Below the pieces are notes generated by a model, which searched no databases, was not told the origin of the DNA, and saw nothing but the letters and a program-made list of their open reading frames with translations. The position numbers and the translations under genes were made by a program. Shown piece by piece: positions 20,101-28,225 of a DNA stretch of 64,000 nucleotides; within the stretch, counting starts at the first letter, position 1; each line of letters opens with the position of its first letter. The DNA is taken from NCBI RefSeq assembly GCF_030651835.1, contig NZ_JAUSBX010000056.1, positions 1 to 64,000 of the forward strand, given 5' to 3'. The DNA comes from Methylicorpusculum sp. (GTDB taxonomy: Bacteria; Pseudomonadota; Gammaproteobacteria; Methylococcales; Methylomonadaceae).

Positions 20101-20873
20101 TGATCGAAAGCCGATGTAAACAGATTATGCGTAGCAAGGTGATTAATACGCTCGAACGCATCACCCGGCGGAAGACCGAAAATGCCGGGATCCCCGTTGA
20201 TCAAACCAAGATAAGCGGCCCAATCGTTTGCCCCACTTATCCAGTCTTTGGACAAGCCTGCGGCAAGAACCTCGCTGAATTTAACCGCGTTTACGCCCAA
20301 TACTGAAAGATCAGCCGGGATATCCGCCACCAAAGGATGGGGTAACGCTTGCGCCAAATCCGCTTTGGAATAACTGATCAGCCGCTTAAATGCGGGAGCC
20401 AGTTGCGTTTGTATCCGGTTTACCAGTGTGGCTTTCAACGCATTATCCGCAGGCAATCCCTCTTTCAACCTATCCAGTTGACTTGCCAGTGATCCGGCAC
20501 AGGAAAATAACAGGCCTAAATTATTTTTTAACTTATCGGTTTCATTTTTATGGTCGCGATCATTCAGATAATCGAACCGCTCTTTGACATAGGCGCGGTA
20601 ACTATCGACAGCCTGTACTGACGCAACCGCCAATTGTAGCGAAACGTCCTTGCTGAAAAAGCGCTGCCAGTCACCCGATACCGTGGTATTGGAGCCGTAA
20701 TAATTTAAAAATGCCGCATAGTCTTTGGCAAAGACCATGCCGTGTTCCGGCCTATGTTCGTTGACCGGTGCATAGTCCGGCGATAAGGCCTTAAGCAGAC
20801 GCGCATCCTGGCTGGTCCCTTCATGGATGAGCTTCAATGGATCGCGGTTTTGTTTGCAATCGTCGGTCGCCAT
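17103..20873 (-). CDS. eCIS baseplate wedge protein (Afp11/Pvc11-like)
   Basis: This 1256-residue protein is the first of the two giant baseplate proteins. The middle and C-terminal parts carry baseplate J-like features, including ERLRHKDRAVALWDYEHLVLD, then AFPELYRAKCLNH near residues 1030-1065 and a downstream VTVVTLPNQ segment. The N-terminal half is helical and unlike short J proteins, as in other non-phage contractile systems. It overlaps the next gene by ATGA and lies 3 bp after the gp25 gene. Placement directly after spike, tip and gp25 fits assembly of the wedge around the hub. Confidence 0.82.
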   Translation of the reverse strand: MATDDCKQNRDPLKLIHEGTSQDARLLKALSPDYAPVNEHRPEHGMVFAKDYAAFLNYYGSNTTVSGDWQRFFSKDVSLQLAVASVQAVDSYRAYVKERFDYLNDRDHKNETDKLKNNLGLLFSCAGSLASQLDRLKEGLPADNALKATLVNRIQTQLAPAFKRLISYSKADLAQALPHPLVADIPADLSVLGVNAVKFSEVLAAGLSKDWISGANDWAAYLGLINGDPGIFGLPPGDAFERINHLATHNLFTSAFDQFLKAYARTVVDAQAALETSFTGLNSHDPHYTLFLAFLRLFEHARAQINTITGRHLDFYYRDILQLKEKPAEPAQVHLLVELTRQTQAHLLELGSLFKAGKDDWGKDAFFAAASNFVANRTQVSGLKTVYRHDDEKLGFTLPENSHQNRFFASPEAASADGLGAKLPEQDLTWHPFFNKEYKNGKLQTINMPKAELGFMVASHYLWLAEGTRTLVLELMLAGSHSGSGSELKNDITCWLSAEKGWLEKTATSFVRNGNKLTLTVILGGADAAVTAYSDKVHGYGFATALPVLLVKLRHRDGVSYIYPELEAFIITSIKLTVSVKGLRSLAVSNDFGSVDLSKPFQPYGAQPVKGTRFTIGSQEVFQKQLVSASLTFDWQNKPRYYRTPSIFPLLISMPLAANAINQQPGGSQMAAVVEDESAAIAAADNDKPTIAVAYLKDGEWSDPSGSFDFDTGTFNLTGAAQQATGNFSGMQGNHPYPIKAVNGYLRLIFQGDMGFNQYLLDLTHFLADIDPKPPFHPGAPIIGPFAERITMDYTAEQTLSLSGSVAASNDQQALFFHVGPFGHALQNPKLPAVKPVYLLPQFVVTREESPVPSSAEFYIGLTGLQPPQNLALLFQVADGTADPLTVKPDQHIQWSYLRSNEWKAFESGEVQDDTDGLLKSGIIVFIVPGDADASNTLLPGTMHWLRAAVSSDSEAVCRLQKVAAQALKARFVDKDNDPAFSAKVLAAGTITKLDRPHAAVKKIDQPFESFGGRGAEAAEAFYTRISERLRHKDRAVALWDYEHLVLDAFPELYRAKCLNHTHYEPGDSGDGTYRELAPGHVTVVTLPNQQFHTFKDPLKPFTSLGLLTDVEKFLRQRLPCFVKLHVRNPQFEAVRCAFKVRFYEGFDEMFYKKTLHEAIVRFLSPWAFFSDARPSFGGKVHKSVLINFVEEQAYVDYVTDFLMFHDIGDVKSNVNTDVAEGYTAVSILVSAAEHSIDALNPAGLQTTGETCPCES

Positions 20874-20876
20874 GGC

Positions 20877-21314
20877 TCAGTCACTGTCAGGTAAAAGATT
20901 AACCGTTGCAGTCAGGTTGATATCGGTACCCTCCTGCTTGTAAAACGGATAAACAAAATTGAACCGCGAATTGGTCGTTTTCACACGATAGGCTACCGAT
21001 ATCAATACGACTCCCTCCAAAGCCAGACTGTCATCCAAACTCACTTTTTCCAGCTCGATACGCGGTTCATGATACAAAATGGCCGACTCGACTTTATCAG
21101 CCATCAGCGTTTTCATACGTGTATCCAGCGTTTCAAACAGTAATTCCTGCAAATTGCAGCCGTATTGAGGCAGCATGACGCGCTCGCCTTGAGCCGTACT
21201 CAGCAAAATTTCGAGACTGGCGGCAATGTCGGCTTCCGCTTCGGTCATATCAACCGTGCAGGATGCGAAGCTAAACGAAGGAGGAAATGACCAGCCACGC
21301 CCGAGAAAACTCAT
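20877..21314 (-). CDS. GPW/gp25 family baseplate protein (Afp9/Pvc9-like)
   Basis: This 145-residue protein matches the T4 gp25/GPW lysozyme-like baseplate family. It has the N-terminal segment MSFLGRGWSFPPSF, a helix with EAEADIAASLEILLSTAQGE, and RVMLPQYGCNLQELLF, in which the ER-MxPxxG pattern is the hallmark. The family links the wedge to the sheath and tube initiation complex. It lies 2 bp after the PAAR gene and 3 bp before the first wedge gene. In this cluster gp25 comes after the PAAR gene, the reverse of the numbering in Afp/PVC. Confidence 0.93.
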   Translation of the reverse strand: MSFLGRGWSFPPSFSFASCTVDMTEAEADIAASLEILLSTAQGERVMLPQYGCNLQELLFETLDTRMKTLMADKVESAILYHEPRIELEKVSLDDSLALEGVVLISVAYRVKTTNSRFNFVYPFYKQEGTDINLTATVNLLPDSD

Positions 21315-21316
21315 TG

Positions 21317-21586
21317 TCAGCCCCCTATCAGCACAGTTACGGCGCCGGGCGGCAAAACGGCACCGCCGCCCGCCGTTGTGTCGGTAATACGGGCTGCCGG
21401 CATACCGCCTATCGTCACCGTTGCCGAACCTTTGATGATCGCATCCGCGCCGCAGGTGTCGCCCAATCTGGCAGCAGGCAATCCGGCGATCAAAACAGTC
21501 GGTGCGCCTGGCGGCAAAATGGGCAAAGGTGCGCCCTGCGTTGCTGCGCTAATGATCATGTCGGTCACTCTTGCGGCTGGAAGCAT
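21317..21586 (-). CDS. PAAR-repeat spike tip protein (Afp10/Pvc10-like)
   Basis: This 89-residue protein is made of PAAR motifs: PAARVTD at the start, then PAARLGDTCG and PAARITDTTAGG, with interleaved VLIAG and VTIGG strands. PAAR proteins fold as a small metal-bound cone that sharpens the VgrG-type spike of contractile systems. Length is that of a stand-alone tip with no toxin extension, so it is structural rather than an effector. It lies directly after the spike gene in the operon. Confidence 0.95.
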   Translation of the reverse strand: MLPAARVTDMIISAATQGAPLPILPPGAPTVLIAGLPAARLGDTCGADAIIKGSATVTIGGMPAARITDTTAGGGAVLPPGAVTVLIGG

Positions 21587-21596
21587 GGTTTAACCT

Positions 21597-23360
21597 CTAA
21601 TTGATTTGCACGACGCCACCTTTAATGGTGGTACTGGCACTGCCGTTGATCGTCGTACTGGCACCCGATATCTCCGCTGTTGCCGAGCCCTCAGCGTTGA
21701 ATCCTGTTTGGGCTTTGATTTCGGCATTCATTCCTTCGATTTTGACGTCACCCGTCGCTTTTAAAATAATGTCCTTGGCGGACTCCAAAGTGATGCCATC
21801 AGGGTTCAACGTGATTTTGTTACCGTTTTGGTCTTCGACCAAAATTGCCTGTTCATCTTCAGAAAGCGTGATGCGGTTCCCGCCAGGGGTTTCCAACAGG
21901 ATGACTTTTTTTTCGTCATCAAAGGTAAATGCCATTTTCTCGCGGCTGATATAACCTTTCCGGTGATTGTCATCTTTCGCAGATTCCGGCGCCGGTTTGG
22001 CGCTGCTGTGACACATGCCCAGCACCACCGGAAAACGCGGATCGTCACCTAGAAAGCCGACCAATACCTCATCGCCGATTTCAGGCCGGAAAAAAGTGCC
22101 TCGCTGATTACCGGCATCCAGTGTCGCCAGCCTCGCCCAGACCCCTTCATCAGAAGCGCTGACCAAAGGCAAACGGATTTTGATCCGGTCTTCGCCGTCA
22201 GGATCGTTTTCCAGCACAGTCACTACCCCCATTTGCAAGCCGCTGACCGCAGGCAGCAAACCGGCCGCCGGTAGCGGTCTCAAATGATACGTTTCGGCAA
22301 AAAGTTCGGGGCTTATCCCAAACTGCACATCGGTTTCCCAATTACCACCCGCCACGATCTGACGCACGCCCGATACATAAACCTTGCCTTCAAAGCGTTC
22401 ACCTATGCCGGTCAAGTCAATCACATTCCCGGGCTGCACCTCGGCAAAGCCCTGAAACCTTGCCCGTCCCCTGATTTTGGCAAGCCGCTCTTTCAGTAAC
22501 CTCGCATCGGCCCAGGCTTTAAGTTCCGGCAACGTCAGCCCCCCGCCATGGCGAATTTCGTTATCATCCTGCATAACTTCAGCCAGATCGGCATGAGCCA
22601 GGTTGCCGCTGTTCATTGCAGAAGGCTCGGCAGCCTCGGCCTCTATGACCTCCTGCTCAGCGGCATTCCAGGCGGTGGCTTTGAGGCTTTTGCTTTGCAG
22701 GCGGGCATCGATTTCGGCATCCAGTTCCAGCAACGTTGATCCATAACCCACCTGCACTACCGGTTCTTCACCGGTTAACGGTTTGCCTATCCGGATAATG
22801 TCGTCTGCGACAACAACGACATACCCATTGGCTTCGGCTCGGCACATCAGAAAGTCCCAATCACTGGCCTCATATTGCACGACTTCTTTTAAATCGGGTT
22901 CTGTCGATTCAACATCATTGGCCAATCCATGTAACCCGATCAACGCTTCCATGATGTCGCTGTCTTTTTTATCGGTGTAATAACGGCTGTTGATTCCGCC
23001 AGTCATTTTGACGACTTGATGGCGGCATTCCAAAATCAGCAGGCTTTCGTTTTTTCTGATTTTGATACTGTGCTTGACGATGGTGCCTTTAAATACGGTG
23101 GTGTTCTGCGAACGATAACCCAGCTGTATTTCAATGGACTTACCAGGAATAAAATAAGCCGTATTGCTGGCCGCAAACGTCGCTTTAGCAGCCTCTCCAT
23201 CCTTCAGTTGTAAGGTTGCCGAAGGGATTCGGTTGATCTCCCGCGAAACGGCTACCTTTAAAATCTGAAACTGCCCTGAAATTTCCTCGCCGTCTATCAA
23301 CAGAGCCACCGTGCAGACATCCGGTGTCGCAGGCGTCGGAATAACCGATTCATTGGTCAT
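21597..23360 (-). CDS. VgrG-like spike/hub protein (Afp8/Pvc8-like)
   Basis: This 587-residue protein combines a gp27-like hub (residues about 1-370) with an OB-fold and β-helix needle (about 375-587). The OB-fold contains GDEVLVGFLGDDPRFPVVLG, a common VgrG/gp5 block. The C-terminus has short repeating strands (GDVKIEG, AEIKAQ, TINGSASTTIKGG) that would form the needle carrying the PAAR tip. The start overlaps the LysM gene stop as ATGA. There is no C-terminal effector domain. The absence of TssB/C, ClpV and membrane complex genes argues that it belongs to the eCIS and not to a type VI secretion system. Confidence 0.95.
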   Translation of the reverse strand: MTNESVIPTPATPDVCTVALLIDGEEISGQFQILKVAVSREINRIPSATLQLKDGEAAKATFAASNTAYFIPGKSIEIQLGYRSQNTTVFKGTIVKHSIKIRKNESLLILECRHQVVKMTGGINSRYYTDKKDSDIMEALIGLHGLANDVESTEPDLKEVVQYEASDWDFLMCRAEANGYVVVVADDIIRIGKPLTGEEPVVQVGYGSTLLELDAEIDARLQSKSLKATAWNAAEQEVIEAEAAEPSAMNSGNLAHADLAEVMQDDNEIRHGGGLTLPELKAWADARLLKERLAKIRGRARFQGFAEVQPGNVIDLTGIGERFEGKVYVSGVRQIVAGGNWETDVQFGISPELFAETYHLRPLPAAGLLPAVSGLQMGVVTVLENDPDGEDRIKIRLPLVSASDEGVWARLATLDAGNQRGTFFRPEIGDEVLVGFLGDDPRFPVVLGMCHSSAKPAPESAKDDNHRKGYISREKMAFTFDDEKKVILLETPGGNRITLSEDEQAILVEDQNGNKITLNPDGITLESAKDIILKATGDVKIEGMNAEIKAQTGFNAEGSATAEISGASTTINGSASTTIKGGVVQIN

Positions 23361-24064
23361 GACTTAACCGTCTTGGCGATCGGCGGAAAAAAAATTTCGG
23401 TACCCGGCTGCAACTGACGAAAATCGTTCAAGCGGTTTTTTTTCGCCACCTCCAGATAGTAGCGAGGATCACCATAAATTTTGTAGCACATCAACGGCAA
23501 GGTATCGCCCGCCTTCACTTTGCGGCTATGGGTTAAATCGGGTGAACTTTTATTTTCTTTTGCCGCGCGTTTTTGCTCTTCGATACTGCTTTTGAATTTG
23601 ACTTTAACCAGCGCCCGAATCGGCGTTCCATCCGGCCTGAACAGCTTATAAGTGATGCCGACCTCGACCACTCTGCCTTTGAAAATCGAATTTTCACCCC
23701 AAACCAACTTGAAATGCCGGGGCTCATGCGCATCGCCTTTATAACCGGTCAGCACCTCTTTGAAATGTTTGAGATCATCAGCGATAGAGTCGCGCGGTTT
23801 GCCGTCGATGATACCGGTATTGTCGAAAAGAAATTCGAAGGTGATTTCTTCAGGCTCGGTATATTCGAATTTTAATTGTTGCCCGCTCGTGCCATGCCCC
23901 TGGCCTGAATCCGAAAACTTGAGTTTGGTATCCAACGTGTAACTTTCCGGATTGATCAACGCCTCGAAAGTCTCATCGGCTTCCAGTATCCCTCCGCCTT
24001 CCGCTTTCTCAGAATCGGAAAACGCCAGGATCAGCATTTTTTCAAGCTTTCCGTTATCGGCCAT
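23357..24064 (-). CDS. LysM-domain hub/baseplate protein (Afp7/Pvc7-like)
   Basis: This 235-residue protein has an N-terminal CIS-tube type domain (about residues 20-170, with EALINPESYTLD and EPEEITFEFLFDNTG) and a C-terminal LysM-like domain (about 185-232) containing VKAGDTLPLMCYKIYGDP. This arrangement is that of Afp7/Pvc7 and T4 gp53-like proteins, which lie at the junction of tube and hub. It starts in a TAATG overlap with the DUF5908 gene and ends in an ATGA overlap with the spike gene, so all three are probably translationally coupled. Confidence 0.92.
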   Translation of the reverse strand: MADNGKLEKMLILAFSDSEKAEGGGILEADETFEALINPESYTLDTKLKFSDSGQGHGTSGQQLKFEYTEPEEITFEFLFDNTGIIDGKPRDSIADDLKHFKEVLTGYKGDAHEPRHFKLVWGENSIFKGRVVEVGITYKLFRPDGTPIRALVKVKFKSSIEEQKRAAKENKSSPDLTHSRKVKAGDTLPLMCYKIYGDPRYYLEVAKKNRLNDFRQLQPGTEIFFPPIAKTVKS

Positions 24065-24252
24065 TAGCGCTCCCTTTTGTTATTGAGTATCTGCAATACC
24101 TGCTCCACACATTCGGCGACGACAGCCTCTTTGTCTATTGCGCTGTTTGACGCTTGCCCGGCAGATACCGGTGTCCGCCCTTTCTGAGCTTTAACGTCCT
24201 GCGGAGGATTAACCGTCACTTTGATATGCAGCTCTTTGATCTCTATGGGCAT
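24064..24252 (-). CDS. DUF5908 family small eCIS protein (Afp6-like position)
   Basis: This 62-residue protein begins MPIEIKELHIKVTVN, the signature of the small DUF5908 family found between tube and hub genes of eCIS loci. The rest is polar and ends in a helix (AVVAECVEQVLQILNNK). Its role is not known; location suggests assembly of the tube or hub. A ribosome binding site is likely in the AAAGGAAAAAA stretch upstream. Its stop shares one base with the next start. Confidence 0.85.
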   Translation of the reverse strand: MPIEIKELHIKVTVNPPQDVKAQKGRTPVSAGQASNSAIDKEAVVAECVEQVLQILNNKRER

Positions 24253-24283
24253 TTTTTTCCTTTTTGCACCGCGTTAAGTCCGC

Positions 24284-24724
24284 TTACGATTGCACCGTAA
24301 AATACCGGTAAGTCAGTTCCATCGTCTCGATAACGACAGCACTTTCATTGGCATTGAAATCGCTGACTTGCCATTTTTTGGGTATCGCATGAGCGACTTT
24401 CCAGGTTCTTAACGGTTCGCCTTTTTCATTCATCAAAATCACATTCACTGAAGCGGGTTCGAAAATACGGTCACGAAAAGCATCGAGAAACCACTTGATA
24501 ACGCTGGAATCGGTCAACATGCCGCGTTTGAGAACCAGATCGGCATATTTGGTCCGCACCGGCAATTTGTGTTCAAAACGGTTTTCCCCGCCTTCCTTGA
24601 AGCTTTCGTAATCGTATTCAACCGCCAGCCCTGAAACGGTCTGAAAACGCACATCATTGCTCATCTGACTGATGCCGAATTCCACTTTGTAATAAAAGCC
24701 CAACGGCGGATAGTAAGCGACCAT
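24284..24724 (-). CDS. eCIS tail tube protein (Afp5/Pvc5-like)
   Basis: This 146-residue protein belongs to the T4 gp19-like tube family. It starts PPLGFYYKVEFG and has SGLAVEYDYESFKEGGEN, then the loop and strand VLKRGMLTDSSVIKWFLDAF. The last strand ends in VIETMELTYRYF. It is a divergent paralogue of the neighbouring tube gene. In Afp/PVC the Afp5-type protein forms the first tube ring on the hub, whereas Afp1 forms the rest; the same split is likely here. Confidence 0.93.
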   Translation of the reverse strand: MVAYYPPLGFYYKVEFGISQMSNDVRFQTVSGLAVEYDYESFKEGGENRFEHKLPVRTKYADLVLKRGMLTDSSVIKWFLDAFRDRIFEPASVNVILMNEKGEPLRTWKVAHAIPKKWQVSDFNANESAVVIETMELTYRYFTVQS

Positions 24725-24729
24725 GCGGG

Positions 24730-25167
24730 TTACACTTTCATCAACTTCAGCCCTTCATGCGCCACTTCTATGCTTTCGATGGCAATTTCGTTGGCATCGG
24801 ATTTTAGATCGGGCGCGGTCACTTTTACCGGAAAACAACGGGTGGCCGCCCAGGCCGCAACCGGTTCATGTTTTTCATTCATTAACCGAATCACAACATC
24901 GCGACGACCATTGATACGGTCATTGGCAATTTCATCCATCCAGTTGTTGTAATCGAAGTCGCCTTCGAACTTGCCGCGCTTCATCGTCAAATTGCTCAAT
25001 TTGATTAAACCGGGCATGCTGATTTTGCTGAAATCCTTGCTGTCGCTGTGCCGGTATTCGATTTTCTCGCGCTCCATCACCAGACCGGTCACTTCGGTAA
25101 AACTCAATTTTGCACCGCCCCAGTCCACTTGAAAGTGAAATCGCGGTAGTGGATATTCTTGCGCCAT
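24730..25167 (-). CDS. eCIS tail tube protein (Afp1/Pvc1-like, main tube)
   Basis: This 145-residue protein belongs to the gp19-like tube family: PLPRFHFQVDWGG at the start, then TEVTGLVMEREKIEYRHSDS, LTMKRGKFEGDFDYNNW in the middle and IESIEVAHEGLKLM at the end. It directly follows the sheath gene, as expected for the major tube subunit through which cargo passes. Length is typical. Confidence 0.94.
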   Translation of the reverse strand: MAQEYPLPRFHFQVDWGGAKLSFTEVTGLVMEREKIEYRHSDSKDFSKISMPGLIKLSNLTMKRGKFEGDFDYNNWMDEIANDRINGRRDVVIRLMNEKHEPVAAWAATRCFPVKVTAPDLKSDANEIAIESIEVAHEGLKLMKV

Positions 25168-25209
25168 GATTTTTCCCTCGTATTATGTAATGAATGTCAG
25201 CCGCTGAAA

Positions 25210-27192
25210 TCAGGATTCAGGCATTTTGTGCGAGAACCTGAGGATGATGAATTCGGCCGGACGCACCGCCGCCATGCCGATTTCGATAATCATCCTGCCT
25301 TCCAAAATGTCCAGCGGCGTCATGGTTTTACCTAAACCCACGGCCACATAAAATGCATGTTCCGGCTTGATCCCCTGCAAGGCGCCCTGCCGCCAAAGAA
25401 CGGTCAGAAAGTTTTCGATCATCGCTTGAACGCGCACCCAGGTATTGGCGTCGTTGGGCTCGAAGACGAAAGGCTCGGTCGCCTTTTTGACCGATTCTTC
25501 AACAAAATTGAAAAAACGCCGCACACTGACATAGCGCCATTCATTGTCATTACCGGCCAGCGTTCTAGCTCCCCAAACCAGCGTTCCTTTTCCGGTAAAT
25601 GACCGGATGATGTTGACCGATTTGCCGCCGTTGACATCGACATTAAACTCGCCTTGCTGCTCATGAGAGACAGTCACTGCCGGAGCAGTTACAGCATTCA
25701 AACTGACATTGGCAGGCGCTTTCCAGACCCCCCTATCCCTGTCGACGGCAGCATAAACTCCCGCAATCGCTCCGGAAGGGGGTAATAAATTAAGCGCCTC
25801 AGCCGCTTTGGATACCAGATTTTTATAAAGTCCGAATCCTGCCAGCAAGGTTTCATTCAAGGTTTTTTCATAACTGAGCTGGGTCGCTTCTAAAAAGTGG
25901 AAAAATGCGATGGCTTCGCTGACACCGGACAGCACAACACTGATTGCGACATCGGCGCGTTGTTTGACGGTGGTCAATCCGTTGTAGCTGCCCGAAACAT
26001 TCGCAGAAGCGGCACCTAACAAAGTCGCGCTATCAGTAAATCCCAAAAACCCGGCGACTTCATCAAGATCGGCTCCGGCCGTCAATAGCGGCATAGCATT
26101 CGGATCTGCTAAAGCGGCCAAGTGAATATGGTGATCAGCAAGCGCTCTAAAGGCTGATTTAATCTGGCCGCTCTCGATATATTTTTCGATTTCGGTGCGT
26201 AACTTAAACCGTTCGGAAGCCGTTGGCGCTAAATCATACCGCTCATCGATCGCGTTGATGATATCGACCATGTAGTCGGTTACGACTTTAATCGCCGCTT
26301 TAATGTCGGCAACCAGCGTAGCGGCATTGTAATTATCTGTCAGTTCCTTGCTGTGATCTTCAAGCGTTATGGCAGGGTCTCCGCTCAACGCGTCTTTGAC
26401 CGCTTTGGCTTCAGTGACGAAACCCTCCACGATCAGTAAATCCGCGATGATTGCCTGGGTATCTACATCGTTGGTCAGGTTGGCCAGTTGAATCGCCGTA
26501 TTGACGCCCTCACGCAATAAAGTGATATTTCTGCGTAACAGCGTTCGCGGCAGGTTGGCTCTGATCCAGGGTCCATAAGCCGCACCGTATTTGAGATAAT
26601 TGATGCCGATGCTGTTTCTGAACGTGGTAACTGATGCATTGAACGCGGTATTGGTGACGCTTTGGGTCAAATCACAAATCACAAACCGGTCCTGAAGTTT
26701 GTTGCATTGAACCAACGCCTGTTTCTGAAATTCAAACGGGCCATTCGTATCCGAAACCACATCCGGGGCCAATATCAATGTCGGTTCATCTTCTTGTTCA
26801 AGCAGCAATAGCGCTGACTCCAGCGTTGCCGAAGAGACGCTTACCGGAAACGGTCCTACCGAGACGATGTAGCACTTGCCTCCTCCATTGGCGTAGAACA
26901 GCCTCAGACTGTCATACAGATACAGTTTTGCAAACGCTTCCGACCGCACGAACTGATTGTTGGTGTCTAAAAATAAAGTGACATTCTGGGATGGCGAGCC
27001 ACCGTAATACAGTTCATATTCCGCAATGGATTCTATGCGTATCGGTTTGTTGATTAAGGTTTCGCCATCCCTTACCGCCTTTTCGGTATAGCCGATAAAA
27101 GCAGGAATAGCTGTCTCTACGGCAGCAATGGAAGGCGGGAATTTCGGTATTTCCTCGATGTAAACGCCGGGTGTCTTATACGCTTGTGCCAT
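25210..27192 (-). CDS. eCIS contractile sheath protein with large helical insertion
   Basis: This 660-residue tail sheath protein is the only sheath gene in the cluster. The N-terminus YKTPGVYIEEIPKFPPS and the C-terminus with TPLDILEGRMIIEIGMA and PAEFIILRF are classic contractile sheath elements. The core block that normally reads AAYGPWI...LPPSGAIAGVY is split: AAYGPWI is at about residue 204-210 and LPPSGAIAG at about 470-478. The roughly 255 residues between them are almost entirely helical. Such an insertion would lie on the outer face of the sheath and may decorate the particle. Afp and PVC use two to three sheath paralogues; here there is one. Confidence 0.95.
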   Translation of the reverse strand: MAQAYKTPGVYIEEIPKFPPSIAAVETAIPAFIGYTEKAVRDGETLINKPIRIESIAEYELYYGGSPSQNVTLFLDTNNQFVRSEAFAKLYLYDSLRLFYANGGGKCYIVSVGPFPVSVSSATLESALLLLEQEDEPTLILAPDVVSDTNGPFEFQKQALVQCNKLQDRFVICDLTQSVTNTAFNASVTTFRNSIGINYLKYGAAYGPWIRANLPRTLLRRNITLLREGVNTAIQLANLTNDVDTQAIIADLLIVEGFVTEAKAVKDALSGDPAITLEDHSKELTDNYNAATLVADIKAAIKVVTDYMVDIINAIDERYDLAPTASERFKLRTEIEKYIESGQIKSAFRALADHHIHLAALADPNAMPLLTAGADLDEVAGFLGFTDSATLLGAASANVSGSYNGLTTVKQRADVAISVVLSGVSEAIAFFHFLEATQLSYEKTLNETLLAGFGLYKNLVSKAAEALNLLPPSGAIAGVYAAVDRDRGVWKAPANVSLNAVTAPAVTVSHEQQGEFNVDVNGGKSVNIIRSFTGKGTLVWGARTLAGNDNEWRYVSVRRFFNFVEESVKKATEPFVFEPNDANTWVRVQAMIENFLTVLWRQGALQGIKPEHAFYVAVGLGKTMTPLDILEGRMIIEIGMAAVRPAEFIILRFSHKMPES

Positions 27193-27217
27193 AGTAGTTA
27201 CCGATTAGTGTTGAGGA

Positions 27218-28225
27218 TTAGACAAATATCTCCGAAACCAGCTTGATGACTTTTGAATTGCTGGTAACTGGTTTTACCAAAGTTTCGGACGTTTTTCGTT
27301 TGCTTCCGGAATTACCGAAAAAAGTTAACGGTAAAGGTTCTGATTCTTCAAACTCCAGCGAACGCGAGTTTTTGTTGATGTATTGCCGGATGGTCGAGCG
27401 GTTTTTAAAACGAATTTCAAAAACCGGCGGATTCGTTTTGGCGTGGCCCTGATTATCGATCAGGCTAAATGCGGTGTCGCCAGGCCGCTGTGCGTGAATG
27501 TGTATCAACGCATAAACGTTGCCTGGAATTCCGTCCTGCAAACCGATGCCTCGCCGAGTTTGAACTGAATCACCGGGCAGTGTCAGCGCCGGTATGTCGC
27601 CTTGATGAACGTACACCGGATTTTTTTTGGCTTGAGTCGTCAATGTATGCGCTGTTGCGCCGGGCTGATCGCCAGACAATTGCTTCAGCGTATTTCCGGA
27701 CAATATCAGGTACTCCGCTAAATCATTAGCCGATGCCGCAGGAATTTCTCTGGATAAAAAGAGAACCCGGCTGTTTCCTGTTCCTCGCGAAACGCCGGTC
27801 AGATTCGATAACACAGGAACATTTTCTTTATAGCGACGGACTTTTTGCTCATCGCCTGATTGAATTTCGATAAGCCGCTGCGCTTTCAAGGTCAATGCCG
27901 TGTAATTGCAAAAGGCCTGATCTCGGACCGTGACAATAAATTCGAACATCGTATTGCCGGAAATGACCGCTTGTTCGGGCACTGCGGTAATAAATCCTAA
28001 CGCCGTTTTGCAAAAAACAGCACGATGGGCTTTTAACAGTTTTACGGTTGCCGGAGACGGCATAATCTCAAGCAATGAGCGCACATCGTAATCCTGCAGC
28101 CGCTGCTCTTTTTTGCGAGGCACCGAGATCAGATCAAACGCGGTCGCACCTTGATCCAGCCAGTAATGATGCAAGATTCTGACTTCAAAAAGACGCCGGT
28201 AAGAAAGCGTGATGTGCTCGCTCAT
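27218..28225 (-). CDS. Conserved eCIS protein of unknown function
   Basis: This 335-residue protein lies between the DUF4255 and sheath genes. Its start, with LSYRRLFEVRILHHYWLDQG, and the following segment DYDVRSLLEIMPSPATVKLLK look like a conserved N-terminal domain, followed by β-rich sequence (about 100-290) and a lysine- and serine-rich C-terminus. I recognise no enzyme motif. The position in the operon head, next to the tail terminator and the sheath, suggests a structural role at the distal end of the particle or on the sheath. It overlaps the DUF4255 stop by ATGA, so it is probably made in a fixed ratio to it. Confidence 0.8.
   Translation of the reverse strand: MSEHITLSYRRLFEVRILHHYWLDQGATAFDLISVPRKKEQRLQDYDVRSLLEIMPSPATVKLLKAHRAVFCKTALGFITAVPEQAVISGNTMFEFIVTVRDQAFCNYTALTLKAQRLIEIQSGDEQKVRRYKENVPVLSNLTGVSRGTGNSRVLFLSREIPAASANDLAEYLILSGNTLKQLSGDQPGATAHTLTTQAKKNPVYVHQGDIPALTLPGDSVQTRRGIGLQDGIPGNVYALIHIHAQRPGDTAFSLIDNQGHAKTNPPVFEIRFKNRSTIRQYINKNSRSLEFEESEPLPLTFFGNSGSKRKTSETLVKPVTSNSKVIKLVSEIFV

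Noticed and set aside
20877-24064. VgrG, PAAR and gp25 genes as part of a type VI secretion system
   Set aside because: There is no TssB/TssC, ClpV, TssJLM or TssK, and the sheath, DUF4255, DUF5908, tape measure and DUF4157 genes define an eCIS.
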